Assembly (NCBI RefSeq): GCF_002177135.1
Contig: NZ_MWPH01000003.1
Location: forward strand, 434,001 to 498,000
DNA length: 64,000 nucleotides
Reading direction: 5' to 3'
Source: Natronolimnobius baerhuensis
GTDB taxonomy: Archaea > Halobacteriota > Halobacteria > Halobacteriales > Natrialbaceae
Made by a program: the position numbers and the translations under genes. The notes beneath the pieces are model-generated. The model made no database searches. It saw nothing but the letters and a program-made list of their open reading frames with translations, and had not been told where the DNA came from. Positions 1 through 7,658 of this stretch are shown here, piece after piece; position 1 is the first letter of the stretch; the number at the start of each line of letters is the position of its first letter.

Positions 1-225
1 GACATCAACGCCGTCTCGAGTCGGACGGTCGGTGACACGGCCATCCTCACGCTCGAGTACGCCCAGCCGGATGGGCAGTATGTTGCCGGCCCGCGTCGCA
101 TCGTCGTTCCACCCGCAGTCGCTGACGATGTTCGGTCGACTGTCGACGCTCGGCGACTGCGATTCTCCGAGAAAGTCCGCCAGCGGATTCGCGGGTGGCT
201 CCCATCCCGCTTTCGCTCGTCGTAG
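1..225 (+). CDS. C-terminal end of a protein of unknown function (5' end outside window)
   Basis: Frame 1 is open from the first base to a TAG at 223-225, giving 74 residues that start mid-protein. The tail contains a basic stretch (EKVRQRIRGWLPSRFRSS) after a beta-rich segment with LTLEYAQPDGQYVAGPRR. Codon use matches its neighbours. No family is recognised. It converges with the CBS-domain gene, whose stop lies only 25 bases away. The frame choice rests on the continuous open frame and halophile-like acidic composition; function is not inferred. Confidence 0.6.
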   Translation, partial: DINAVSSRTVGDTAILTLEYAQPDGQYVAGPRRIVVPPAVADDVRSTVDARRLRFSEKVRQRIRGWLPSRFRSS

Positions 226-249
226 GCGTTTGCGTATACGTTTTAGCCT

Positions 250-1659
250 CTAGCCGTTCTGTTGGTCCGCCGTCCCGTTTGTGCCACCGTCTTCACCGTT
301 CTCTGCCGACGTCTCCGTGTCCATGTCCTCGAGCTTTCGCAGTCGAGCCATCATGATACGGGTGTTTTCGACGTCTTCAACGGTGATCCGGACGCCGTCG
401 TAGGTAATTTCCTCACCCTCTTCGACGAGGCGGCCAGCCCGGTTGAAGATGAAGCCTGCAAGCGTTTCGAACTCCTCGCCTTCGGGCAGATCGATCTCCA
501 TGGCCTCGTTGACGTCCTCGATGTTGACTTCGCCGCGGACGAGGACAGTTCGGTCGTCGATTTCCTCGATTGGCTGTTCCTCGCCGCCCTCGAGAATTTC
601 GCCGATGATCTCTTCGACCATGTCCTCCATCGTGACGAGGCCCTCGGTGGTGCCGAACTCGTCGATGACGATGGCCATGTGCATCCGATTCTCGCGCATT
701 TCGGTCAGGAGTTCGTCGACGTTTTTCGATTCGGGGACGTGTAGTGTCGGCTGGATCAGATCTGCAAGCTCGAGGTCTTCGGCTTCGGTTTCGCCGTAGT
801 TGAGATCGCGGACGAGATCGCGGATGTGGACCACGCCCTGAACGTTGTCGAGGCTGCCTTCATACACGGGAATCCGGGCGTGGCCGCTCTGGATGCAGGT
901 TTCGATAGCTTCGTCGATACTCGCGTCTTTGGGTACCGCGGTCATATCGAGTCGCGGCGTCATGACTTCCTTGACGATGGTGTTGTTGAACCGGAAGATG
1001 CGGGTCAGCATCTCGTGTTCTTCTTCCTCGAGAACACCCTCTCGCTCCCCGGATTCGATCATTTCCTGGATTTCGTCGCGGGTGACGTATGGTGACTCGA
1101 TGGCTCCCGTCGAGCCGATGAGCTTGTTCACCTGCCGAGTAAGGTAATCGAACAGAACGATCAGTGGAAAGAGCAGGTACTCCGTGGCTTTCAGTGGTTT
1201 TGCGATACGCCGAGACCACGAATCCGTGTTCTCGACCGCGTAGGATTTGGGGACGCTTTCGCCGAACAGGAGGACGAGCGCGGTGATCCCGAACGTCGCG
1301 AGCAACACGCCGACCAGCCCCCCGAAGTGCATCGACAGGATCGCCGTTGCAATCGATGACATCGCGATATTGACGATGTTGTTCCCGACCAGAATCGTTA
1401 CGAGCAGCCGATGCGGGTCGTCTTTGAGTTCCTTGACGAGGGCCGCGTCTTTGATGCCGTCCTCGACCATCCCCTCGAGTCGGTGTTTCGGAAGATTGAA
1501 CATCGCAATTTCTGACGAGGAGAAAAACCCAGACAGCAAGATGAGAACGGTAACTGCGACTACGCCGAGGATCGTGATCGTCGAGTCCTCGAGTTCGAGC
1601 CCGACTACTGATAGCTCGGGGGCAGTGAGCACGGCCTCGAACAGCAGAGATAACGCCAT
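250..1659 (-). CDS. CNNM/CorC-family membrane protein with paired CBS domains (HlyC/CorC type)
   Basis: 469 residues, typical of the DUF21 (CNNM) plus CBS-pair plus CorC_HlyC family, which is linked to Mg2+/Co2+ or other ion efflux. The N-terminal 180 residues hold three to four membrane segments (first around ILGVVAVTVLILLSGFFSSS, residues 31-50) with the conserved SSSEIAMFNL of DUF21. Around residues 205-330 come two CBS motifs (VMTPRLDMTAVPKDASIDEA; MHMAIVIDEFGTTEGLVTMED) and the end is a CorC_HlyC domain (TVLVRGEVNIEDVNEAMEID) with an acidic tail. Starts at an ATG; stands alone. The transported ion cannot be told from sequence. Confidence 0.9.
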   Translation of the reverse strand: MALSLLFEAVLTAPELSVVGLELEDSTITILGVVAVTVLILLSGFFSSSEIAMFNLPKHRLEGMVEDGIKDAALVKELKDDPHRLLVTILVGNNIVNIAMSSIATAILSMHFGGLVGVLLATFGITALVLLFGESVPKSYAVENTDSWSRRIAKPLKATEYLLFPLIVLFDYLTRQVNKLIGSTGAIESPYVTRDEIQEMIESGEREGVLEEEEHEMLTRIFRFNNTIVKEVMTPRLDMTAVPKDASIDEAIETCIQSGHARIPVYEGSLDNVQGVVHIRDLVRDLNYGETEAEDLELADLIQPTLHVPESKNVDELLTEMRENRMHMAIVIDEFGTTEGLVTMEDMVEEIIGEILEGGEEQPIEEIDDRTVLVRGEVNIEDVNEAMEIDLPEGEEFETLAGFIFNRAGRLVEEGEEITYDGVRITVEDVENTRIMMARLRKLEDMDTETSAENGEDGGTNGTADQQNG

Positions 1660-1760
1660 TGATGGAGACGATTGGGCCCGTATCGGTTAACCGTTTTCCA
1701 TTTCAGGGGTAACTCACCGCTAACGACACGCTTTCCCGGGCCGTTACCGAACGAACGTGT

Positions 1761-2063
1761 ATGGAACCTGCCGAGACTCCGATTACGTTCTATCGGTTGC
1801 ACGGGTGTCCGTTCTGTGAGCGCGTTGCCCGCCTGCTCGGCGAGTTCGACCTCGCCTATCAGTCGCGCTTCGTTGAGCCGTTACACTCGAAACGTGACGT
1901 GGTCAAGCGCGTCGCTGGCGTGCGAACGGTGCCGGTGATCGTCGACGAGAACACTGGCGTCACGATGGCCGAAAGCGGAAACATCGTCGAGTATCTCGAG
2001 GCGACCTACGGCGGCGATTCGGACGCCGAGTCCGAGCCGGCATCCGCTGGAGGTGACAACTGA
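1761..2063 (+). CDS. Glutaredoxin-like / GST N-terminal domain protein
   Basis: 100-residue thioredoxin-fold protein. A redox-active CPFC motif (HGCPFCERVARLL, residues 15-27) sits after the first strand, followed by the cis-Pro element TVPVIVD and GNIVEYLEATYG typical of GST_N_3/glutaredoxins. The tail is acidic and disordered. It probably performs thiol-disulfide exchange in the cytoplasm. Its stop codon overlaps the next start by one base (TGATG), so it is very probably translated with the cysteine-free peroxiredoxin-like protein downstream. In haloarchaea the thiol partner would be gamma-glutamylcysteine rather than glutathione (established for the group, not shown here). Confidence 0.85.
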   Translation: MEPAETPITFYRLHGCPFCERVARLLGEFDLAYQSRFVEPLHSKRDVVKRVAGVRTVPVIVDENTGVTMAESGNIVEYLEATYGGDSDAESEPASAGGDN

Positions 2064-2584
2064 TGCCGGCGTTCGACGTCGTCGACCTCGAGCCGGCGTC
2101 TCACCCCGACCCCGGCGAGGACGCGCCCGCGTTCACCAGGCCGCTCGTGACCGACGAGTTCTGGACGGATCGCTCGCTGTCGTCGGTAGTCGCCGAGGCC
2201 GAGCGGACGATCCTCGTGTTCACGCCGATGATCGGCTCGTTTCTCGCAACCTACGTCTGGGACGAACTCGCCGAACGCGGCTGGGCAGCGGCATCCGAGA
2301 CCCAACTCGTCGGCGTGTCGGCTGCGAACCCCTACACCGCCACACGATTCCTCGAGGAGAACGACCTCGAGGCGCGGATCTTCGCGGATCCGGCGAACGA
2401 CGTGGCACGCGCCTACGGAATCGAACACGATGTCGACGGCATGGCGGGAATCAGCGAGCCGCGACCCGCGATCATCGCGCTCGATTCGGACGGCACCGTC
2501 GAGTACGCCTGGGCCGCAGACGAGTGGCCGGAGTTCCCCGACTACGACGCGCTCGAGGACGAACTCGACCTCGACCTCGAGTAG
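2063..2584 (+). CDS. Peroxiredoxin/redoxin-like protein lacking all cysteines
   Basis: 173 residues with the AhpC/TSA-redoxin layout: an entry segment GEDAPAFTRPLVTDEFW, the strand-loop TILVFTPMIGSFLATYVWDE where peroxidases carry the peroxidatic Cys, then LVGVSAANPYTATRFLEEND and FADPANDVARAYGIEHDV as in BCP-type proteins, and PAIIALDSDGTVEYAW. There is no cysteine anywhere, so a classical thiol peroxidase mechanism is impossible. It is coupled to the CPFC glutaredoxin upstream (1-base overlap). Possible roles are a scaffold, a sensor, or a redoxin using another chemistry; these are inferences. Confidence 0.8.
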   Translation: MPAFDVVDLEPASHPDPGEDAPAFTRPLVTDEFWTDRSLSSVVAEAERTILVFTPMIGSFLATYVWDELAERGWAAASETQLVGVSAANPYTATRFLEENDLEARIFADPANDVARAYGIEHDVDGMAGISEPRPAIIALDSDGTVEYAWAADEWPEFPDYDALEDELDLDLE

Positions 2585-2658
2585 GTGCCCAGACAGAATC
2601 GACGGACGCGCGACTCGCGGACGGTATTCTTTTGCCGATTCCGCCGCGAGAGACAGGT

Positions 2659-3285
2659 ATGAACGCGAATAACGCCAGTGACGACCGCGCGATTGCGCGC
2701 GCAGCGGACGCACTCGGCGATGGCGACCTCGTCGTCTACCCGACTGAAACCGTCTACGGCCTCGGCGCGAACGCACTCGAGTCGACGGCCGTCGAGCGCG
2801 CTTTCGAGGTGAAAGGCCGGGATCGAGACAAACCGGTCTCGCTCGCCGTCCCGACGTTCGAGACGGCCCTCGAGGCGGGGTATATCGAGGCGACCGCGCG
2901 CGAACGGGCGTTCGCCGAGCGATTTCTGCCCGGCCCGATCACGCTGTTGTGTGAGCGGACGAGTGTTGTCCCGGACGTACTGTGTGCCGGCCGAGACCGG
3001 GTTGGGATTCGAGTGCCCGACTGCAAACAGGCACTCTCGCTGCTCGAGGCCGCGCCGTGTCCGATCACCGCCACGAGCGCCAACGTCAGCGGTCAGCCAA
3101 GCGCCCGGACGGTTGCGGAGATCGACGGGCAGGTCCGCGAGGAGGTGGTCGTCCTCGACGGCGGCGAAACGCCAGGCACTGAGAGTACGGTCGTCGACGT
3201 TTCGAGCGAGACGATTCACCGTCGTGGTGCACTGGCGGATGAGATTGCGGCGTGGCTCGAGGGTGAAAACGGCGAAGAGCGGTGA
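2659..3285 (+). CDS. sua5: Threonylcarbamoyl-AMP synthase (Sua5/YciO/YrdC family)
   Basis: 208 residues; makes threonylcarbamoyl-AMP from Thr, bicarbonate and ATP for t6A37 modification of ANN-decoding tRNAs, with the KEOPS complex as partner. The YrdC domain fills the protein: GDLVVYPTETVYGLGANA, KGRDRDKPVSLAVP, and the late motif CPITATSANVSGQPSARTV. It is the short YrdC-like form without the C-terminal Sua5 domain. The frame is open far upstream, but the ATG at 2659 gives the conserved N-terminus and starts 75 bases after the redoxin gene. Probably last in the redox-gene cluster. Confidence 0.9.
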   Translation: MNANNASDDRAIARAADALGDGDLVVYPTETVYGLGANALESTAVERAFEVKGRDRDKPVSLAVPTFETALEAGYIEATARERAFAERFLPGPITLLCERTSVVPDVLCAGRDRVGIRVPDCKQALSLLEAAPCPITATSANVSGQPSARTVAEIDGQVREEVVVLDGGETPGTESTVVDVSSETIHRRGALADEIAAWLEGENGEER

Positions 3286-3303
3286 AAAAAGCGGCGGACG
3301 GCG

Positions 3304-3645
3304 TTACTCGAGAACGTACTGGTCGGCGACGACGCGATCCGAGCGGCGGCGGTCGTACCAGCGCGAGAGGTCGTTCGCAAACAGCGTTGTGGTGGTTCGA
3401 ACGCGCTGGGAGGCAGGCGAGCGAAAGAGCGCGATCAGCGACCACATTGTCCCCGACGCGATGGCTCCGGCCGCAGAGAGGGTCATCCCGAGCGTAAAGA
3501 ACGTAACCCCGTAGACGAACCCGATTCCCATTGAGGGGAGACTCGTCCCTAACGGCACGTTCGCACTCGCATTGCGAAGTGTTGGGGCGAGAAAGACAAT
3601 CGAGAGGCCACTGCCGAACATGAAGACCAGATCTTGCCACATCAT
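3304..3645 (-). CDS. Small haloarchaeal membrane protein of unknown function
   Basis: 113 residues. Two hydrophobic segments are visible: LVFMFGSGLSIVFLAPTLRN (residues 6-25) and a longer one at about 42-73 (FVYGVTFFTLGMTLSAAGAI and beyond). The C-terminal third is polar and basic (RTTTTLFANDLSRWYDRRR), so probably cytoplasmic. Two ATGs lie side by side at the start. It converges with sua5 with 18 bases between stops. No family function is known to me; conserved hypothetical membrane protein is the fair label. Confidence 0.7.
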   Translation of the reverse strand: MMWQDLVFMFGSGLSIVFLAPTLRNASANVPLGTSLPSMGIGFVYGVTFFTLGMTLSAAGAIASGTMWSLIALFRSPASQRVRTTTTLFANDLSRWYDRRRSDRVVADQYVLE

Positions 3646-3865
3646 CGAATCTACTTACTCGGTCACGAGTTAATAACTCCCTCGGTGTTGAAATCGGTTC
3701 TGAAGGCGTATAGTCGCTGCTTTCGACCAATTCGAGAACCGACGTGTTGTACTGGATGAAACAGGACAACGGTGACAAACTGCAGAAACTGTTCGCTCGT
3801 CACTCTGTTGAGCGGGGCCGGATGCCCACGGTCTTCCCGCTCAACCTCTCTGTTCAGTTTCTCAC

Positions 3866-5383
3866 TTACTCCTCGAGGAGGCCGCTTTGCTCGAGGACGC
3901 GGCGGCCGGACTGGACGAGCTGGTGCTGGTGTCGCCGGCCGGTCTGGTTGTAGAGGTCGCCATCGCGTTTGACGATCTCGCCGTCGACCAGCACGGTGTC
4001 GATGTTTTCGACGCCGGACTGGAAGACAATCGTCTCGACGGGGTTGTGAGATGGCACCGTGTTGATGTCGTCCGTCCGAATCATGGCGATATCCGCGCGT
4101 TTTCCGGGCGTTAGCGAGCCAACCTCGTCTGCGAGGCCAAGCGCGCGAGCACCCTCAATCGTCGCGAACTCGAGGGCGTCGTGAGCGGTCAACGAGAGTT
4201 CCATCACCTGCTCGCCGGCCTCGACGGTCGGCTGGTTGTCGAGTGCGCGCTGGGTCTGGAGCGCCGTGCGGGTCTGGGTGAACATGTCGCCGCTGACGTT
4301 CGAGACGATGTCGACGCCAATTGACGGGATTGCGCCGCCCTCGAGCGTCTCTCGGAGCGGTGGCATGCCCATCCCCATCTGCATCTCGACTTCGGGCGTG
4401 ATCGAGACCGAGCCACCGGAGTCGCCGATGAGTTCGAATTCCTCGTCGGTCAAGCGGTTGCCGTGGACGTAGTTCAGATCGTCGCCGAGGAGATCGAGTT
4501 CCGCGAGTGTTTCGACGCCGCCGGGGCCGAGCGAGCCGATGTGCATCGAGGCCCGGATGTCGAGTTCGCGCGCGAGTTCGATGTCGTGGGTGACGACCTC
4601 ATCGCTCGAGTAGTCGGGGCCGCGAATCCCCATCGCGAGCGTGAGCAGGTCGTCCTCGTCGGCGTCGGCGAATCGCTCGTCGTGCACGCGGCGGATATCG
4701 TCCGGGTGGGGTTCCGTGCTCTCGTCCCACCACGTCTCGTTGTCGTCGCCGGGCGTGCCGTGGGCGAAGACGGCGCGGATGCCCGCGTCCTTGAGGCCGT
4801 CAATCGCTCGGTTCGTGTGGCCGGGCGAGTTGGCGACGTGGAACCAGTCCATCACGGTCGTCGTCCCCGCGTTCAACTGCTCGAGTGCGCCAAAGAGGTT
4901 GCCCAGGTAGACGTCGTTGGGCGTGTAGTGACTGCTGATTTCGCCGAGCATCGTCTCGAGATACTCCATGAACGACCAGTCGCCGGCGACGCCGCGAACG
5001 CCGGCCTGCCAGGTGTGGTGGTGGGAGTTGACGAAGCCGGGGAAGACGATGGAATCGCTCGCGTCGATGGTCTCCGCGCCCGGCGCGTCGATGTCGTGAC
5101 CGATCTCCTCGATTCGGCCGTCTTCGACCAGCAGGCTCGCGTTCTCGAGAACGCCGTGTTCCTCGTCGACCGTGACAATCGTGCCGTTTTCGATCAGGAG
5201 CCGTCCGCTCTCGAGTCCGTTTCCGTGGCCCGGTCCCTGTCCACGACCGCGTCCGCGCCCGGGATTGCCCTCGTTGGCGCTGCCGATGCCGGCAAAGGAA
5301 AGCGCCGCCAGTGCGCCGCCGCTGAGTCCGAGGTAGTTCCGTCGCGAGACGCTCGAGTCGGTTTCGGTGTCGTCTGCTTGCAT
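3866..5383 (-). CDS. Tat-exported amidohydrolase (TrzA/AtzA, SAH-deaminase-like subgroup)
   Basis: 505 residues from the ATG at 5383; an upstream start is possible but the Tat motif SRRNYLGLSGG (residues 13-23) sits correctly only with this one. A Gly/Arg-rich linker (about 40-60) follows, then a metal-dependent hydrolase: NSHHHTWQAG (metal HxH), FAHGTPGDD, SMHIGSLGPGG, YVHGNRLTDEE, and SIGVDIVSNVSGDMF where a metal-binding Asp normally lies (SIGVD). C-terminal ADIAMIRTDDINTVPSHNP and LVDGEIVKRDGD close the beta-sandwich. The family deaminates or dechlorinates purine, pyrimidine or triazine-like compounds; the substrate here is unknown. A Tat signal on this normally cytoplasmic family is unusual. 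Confidence 0.85.
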   Translation of the reverse strand: MQADDTETDSSVSRRNYLGLSGGALAALSFAGIGSANEGNPGRGRGRGQGPGHGNGLESGRLLIENGTIVTVDEEHGVLENASLLVEDGRIEEIGHDIDAPGAETIDASDSIVFPGFVNSHHHTWQAGVRGVAGDWSFMEYLETMLGEISSHYTPNDVYLGNLFGALEQLNAGTTTVMDWFHVANSPGHTNRAIDGLKDAGIRAVFAHGTPGDDNETWWDESTEPHPDDIRRVHDERFADADEDDLLTLAMGIRGPDYSSDEVVTHDIELARELDIRASMHIGSLGPGGVETLAELDLLGDDLNYVHGNRLTDEEFELIGDSGGSVSITPEVEMQMGMGMPPLRETLEGGAIPSIGVDIVSNVSGDMFTQTRTALQTQRALDNQPTVEAGEQVMELSLTAHDALEFATIEGARALGLADEVGSLTPGKRADIAMIRTDDINTVPSHNPVETIVFQSGVENIDTVLVDGEIVKRDGDLYNQTGRRHQHQLVQSGRRVLEQSGLLEE

Positions 5384-5429
5384 AGTTGTTCTCACCCGAT
5401 TGTACCGCCTGCTTGGAGTTGGAATTTCG

Positions 5430-5445
5430 TTCGGTATATTCCAAT
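5430..5445 (-). promoter_or_regulatory. TATA box with overlapping imperfect inverted repeat upstream of the amidohydrolase
   Basis: Top strand reads ttcggtatattccaat, an AT core flanked by TTCGG and CCAAT. It lies about 54 bases upstream of the chosen ATG (5383). Almost the same element, gttggtatatcccaac, lies upstream of the HTH-10 regulator at 6783-6798, suggesting a shared operator over TATA. Inference from pattern only. Confidence 0.45.
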
Positions 5446-5515
5446 ACGTGCCCCGAGTGTGACACGACCCTCGAGCCAGTCGCGCGAGCACCGTCTCAGC
5501 TCACAATTTGTCGAA

Positions 5516-5524
5516 GTATTTATT
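5516..5524 (+). promoter_or_regulatory. Putative TATA box for the 5559 membrane protein
   Basis: gtatttatt is centred about 39 bases before the ATG at 5559, the spacing expected for a short-leader haloarchaeal transcript in otherwise GC-rich DNA. Confidence 0.45.
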
Positions 5525-5558
5525 GATGACTCGCTGAAACATCCTCACGTATACGCAG

Positions 5559-5939
5559 ATGGCGACACACCGCTCACTCTCGAGGCCGGTCCGATTCGCG
5601 CTCGAGGCGGCTGCTCTCGCTATTCTCACCGCCGTGTTGCTGCTCGGCGGAACGCAGTCCGGATTCGTCACGCCGACGCTGACGTGGGTGACGCCAGTCC
5701 TCGTGATCGCGGGCTGTTGCTCGGGAGTGCTGTTCTGGCGGTATTCGACCGACAGCGAACAGGGACTTTTCCACCCCTGGCTGTCCGGACCCACCCTCGT
5801 GGCAGGACTGCTCGCCGTCGTCACCGGCGGCGCGCTCTGGGTCGCGTTCGTTCCGCCCGCCTACGGTACTGATCTGGTGTACGGCGTGCTGGCGCTCGCC
5901 TGGACGGCGTTCGTCCTCTCGAGTATTGCCCGATTCTGA
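5559..5939 (+). CDS. Small integral membrane protein, unknown function
   Basis: 126 residues with about four hydrophobic helices: FALEAAALAILTAVLLLGG, LTWVTPVLVIAGCCSGVLFW, LVAGLLAVVTGGALWVAFV and DLVYGVLALAWTAFVLSSIA. Short polar loops and no conserved catalytic motif. A TATA-like box precedes the ATG by about 39 bases. It is transcribed divergently from the amidohydrolase (175 bases between starts) and converges with the HTH-10 regulator. No family is recognised. Confidence 0.75.
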   Translation: MATHRSLSRPVRFALEAAALAILTAVLLLGGTQSGFVTPTLTWVTPVLVIAGCCSGVLFWRYSTDSEQGLFHPWLSGPTLVAGLLAVVTGGALWVAFVPPAYGTDLVYGVLALAWTAFVLSSIARF

Positions 5940-5985
5940 AAGCGCCGCTGCTCAGTTGGGATGTTAAAAGTCTCCAACGCACCGC

Positions 5986-6747
5986 TTAGTCGGTCGCCGT
6001 CATCTGCATCGCCTGCACAACTGGATCACCCGTCTCGCTCGAGACGAATGTCGTCGCGAGCCAGGATTCCGCCTGCGTCAGGCGGTACTGCAGCGTCGAG
6101 GTCGGAATCTCCTCTGCCTCGGCGATTTCCTGAATCGAGTGGCGTCGCGGACTATCGTAGTAGCCGTACTCGACGGCCAACTCGAGGGCGTCGCGCTGTT
6201 TGTAGGGTAACTCCGCCTGCGTCGCGTGCTCGTCGGGCCACTCGTTCGCGCCGTTGACGCGCTCGAACTCGAGGCTGAGTCCCTCGCGTAGGTTCCCCTC
6301 GAGTTCGTCGTAGATCGGCCGTACGGCGGCGTCGTCTTCGGCGAGAATCCGCCACTTGTACTCGTGGCCGTGCTGTTCGGCCCGACAGAGCACGCCGTCC
6401 TCGAGATGTGTGGCGGCGAGATACGGCACCGACCGGCAGCCGTCGCCCTCGGATTGGCGAGAGTAGATGAGTCGGCGCGTCGGGCGCTCGGCGAGGGTTT
6501 CGTGGGTCCAGTCGATTGGACAGCCACCCATCCCGCGCACGCTCGAGCACCGAGAAAGATTCGCCAGCCGGTCGTCGTAGACGGAAAGCGCCTCGCGTGG
6601 CCCGGTCACTTCGTCGAGTCGCCACATCGTCTCCGAGGTGGCGTGACAGGAGACGGTTCGCGCGTAGAGCCCCGGATGGTCGATGAAGGTGTCCATCAGG
6701 TGGTCCGCACCGTGGTCGTAGGTGATCGTAAAAGCGAATTCGCGCAT
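5986..6747 (-). CDS. HTH-10 (Bat-type) transcriptional regulator
   Basis: 253 residues from the ATG at 6747, where MREFAFTITYDHGAD gives the usual start of this haloarchaeal family. The N-terminal two thirds form the Bat-like ligand/sensor domain, and the end carries the HTH-10 helix-turn-helix (KQRDALELAVEYGYYDSP, then SIQEIAEAEEIPTSTLQYRL). Family members activate or repress metabolic and retinal genes; the ligand here is unknown. The gene has a TATA-overlapping perfect 5-bp inverted repeat upstream that is nearly copied at the amidohydrolase promoter, suggesting autoregulation and control of that gene (inference). Confidence 0.85.
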   Translation of the reverse strand: MREFAFTITYDHGADHLMDTFIDHPGLYARTVSCHATSETMWRLDEVTGPREALSVYDDRLANLSRCSSVRGMGGCPIDWTHETLAERPTRRLIYSRQSEGDGCRSVPYLAATHLEDGVLCRAEQHGHEYKWRILAEDDAAVRPIYDELEGNLREGLSLEFERVNGANEWPDEHATQAELPYKQRDALELAVEYGYYDSPRRHSIQEIAEAEEIPTSTLQYRLTQAESWLATTFVSSETGDPVVQAMQMTATD

Positions 6748-6782
6748 ACGAACGCTATGTGGTACGGCGGTATCAACGTCTC

Positions 6783-6798
6783 GTTGGTATATCCCAAC
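6783..6798 (-). promoter_or_regulatory. TATA box inside a GTTGG...CCAAC inverted repeat upstream of the HTH-10 regulator
   Basis: gttggtatatcccaac: perfect 5-bp arms around TATATC, centred about 43 bases upstream of the ATG at 6747. It resembles the element at 5430-5445 in arm sequence and spacing. Binding by the HTH-10 protein is an inference. Confidence 0.5.
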
Positions 6799-6832
6799 TG
6801 CCCGCCTCGCTGCGCACGTTGTCGCGCTCGCG

Positions 6833-7483
6833 TTAGTTTGCCGTGAGCACGTCGTCCGCGATAAGTTCCTCACGCGCCTCGCTCATCGAGGTGACGACGA
6901 CGTCACAGTGGGGTTCGACGGCCGGTTTCGGCTCGAAGCCGATTGCGAGGCCGGCGACCTCGAGCATCGGGAGGTCGTTCGCGCCGTCGCCGATGGCGAC
7001 GCAGTCCTCGAGGGACGCGTCGACGTCGCTCGCGAGGTTCTCGAGGGCGGTGTCTTTGGTGCCCTCGATGAGCGAGCCCGTTACGTCGCCGGTCAGTTCC
7101 GTTTCGGCGTCGTCCATCGGCAGACGATTCGAGACGATATGATCGACCGAGACACCCTCGCGCTCGAGGGCGGTCGCGACGCCCTTCTCGAACCCACCGG
7201 TTAGAATCGCGGTCGTGACGCCGGACTCGTTTAGTTCGGCGATCAGGTCCGCTGCACCCTCGCGGAGTTCGACTTTCTCGAAGGCGGCCTGGGCATCCTC
7301 GGCTGGCAGGCCCTCGAGCAAGGCGGCGCGCTTGCGCAGGCTCTCGGCGTAGTCGATTTCGTCGTTCATCGAGGCCTCGGTAATCTCGGCCATGTCGTCG
7401 GCGACGCCACAGCGCTCGCCGAGCAGGACGGTCATCTCGGAGTCAGAAAGCGTTCCATCGAAGTCGAAGGCGACGACTGTCAT
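6833..7483 (-). CDS. serB: Phosphoserine phosphatase (HAD superfamily)
   Basis: 216 residues; hydrolyses O-phosphoserine to serine, the last step of the phosphorylated serine pathway. HAD motif I is AFDFDGTLSD (residues 5-14) with the nucleophile Asp; motif II is ILTGGFEKG; motif IV is CVAIGDGANDLPMLEVAG. The cap region carries YAESLRKRAALLEGL as in SerB. The frame is open 30 codons upstream, but the ATG at 7483 puts motif I at the N-terminus as in the family. serA, the first pathway step, lies 1.2 kb away on the same strand, with a lipoprotein gene on the opposite strand between them. Confidence 0.92.
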   Translation of the reverse strand: MTVVAFDFDGTLSDSEMTVLLGERCGVADDMAEITEASMNDEIDYAESLRKRAALLEGLPAEDAQAAFEKVELREGAADLIAELNESGVTTAILTGGFEKGVATALEREGVSVDHIVSNRLPMDDAETELTGDVTGSLIEGTKDTALENLASDVDASLEDCVAIGDGANDLPMLEVAGLAIGFEPKPAVEPHCDVVVTSMSEAREELIADDVLTAN

Positions 7484-7658
7484 CGACCGGTGATTGTGCG
7501 GCCCCCAATAAACCAGTTCAGGTTTTGTGTGGCAATGTGTTGCCTGAGCGGTTCGTGACAATGACGTTCGCACCGCCGGGCGCTGTCACCACTTTCGGAT
7601 GTTCTCACACAGCGGACAGTCACGAGCAGTTATGACTCCGTTCGTGGTGGGCCACTGT

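Noticed and set aside
3744-3953. 69-residue plus frame in the gap before the amidohydrolase
   Set aside because: It overlaps the end of the amidohydrolase on the opposite strand, composition is not protein-like past residue 40, and no start signal is seen.
4463-5872. Long plus-strand open frame opposite the amidohydrolase
   Set aside because: Shadow of the real gene; composition (Val/Asp/Arg-rich) lacks domain sense, and the opposite strand has a recognised hydrolase with Tat signal.
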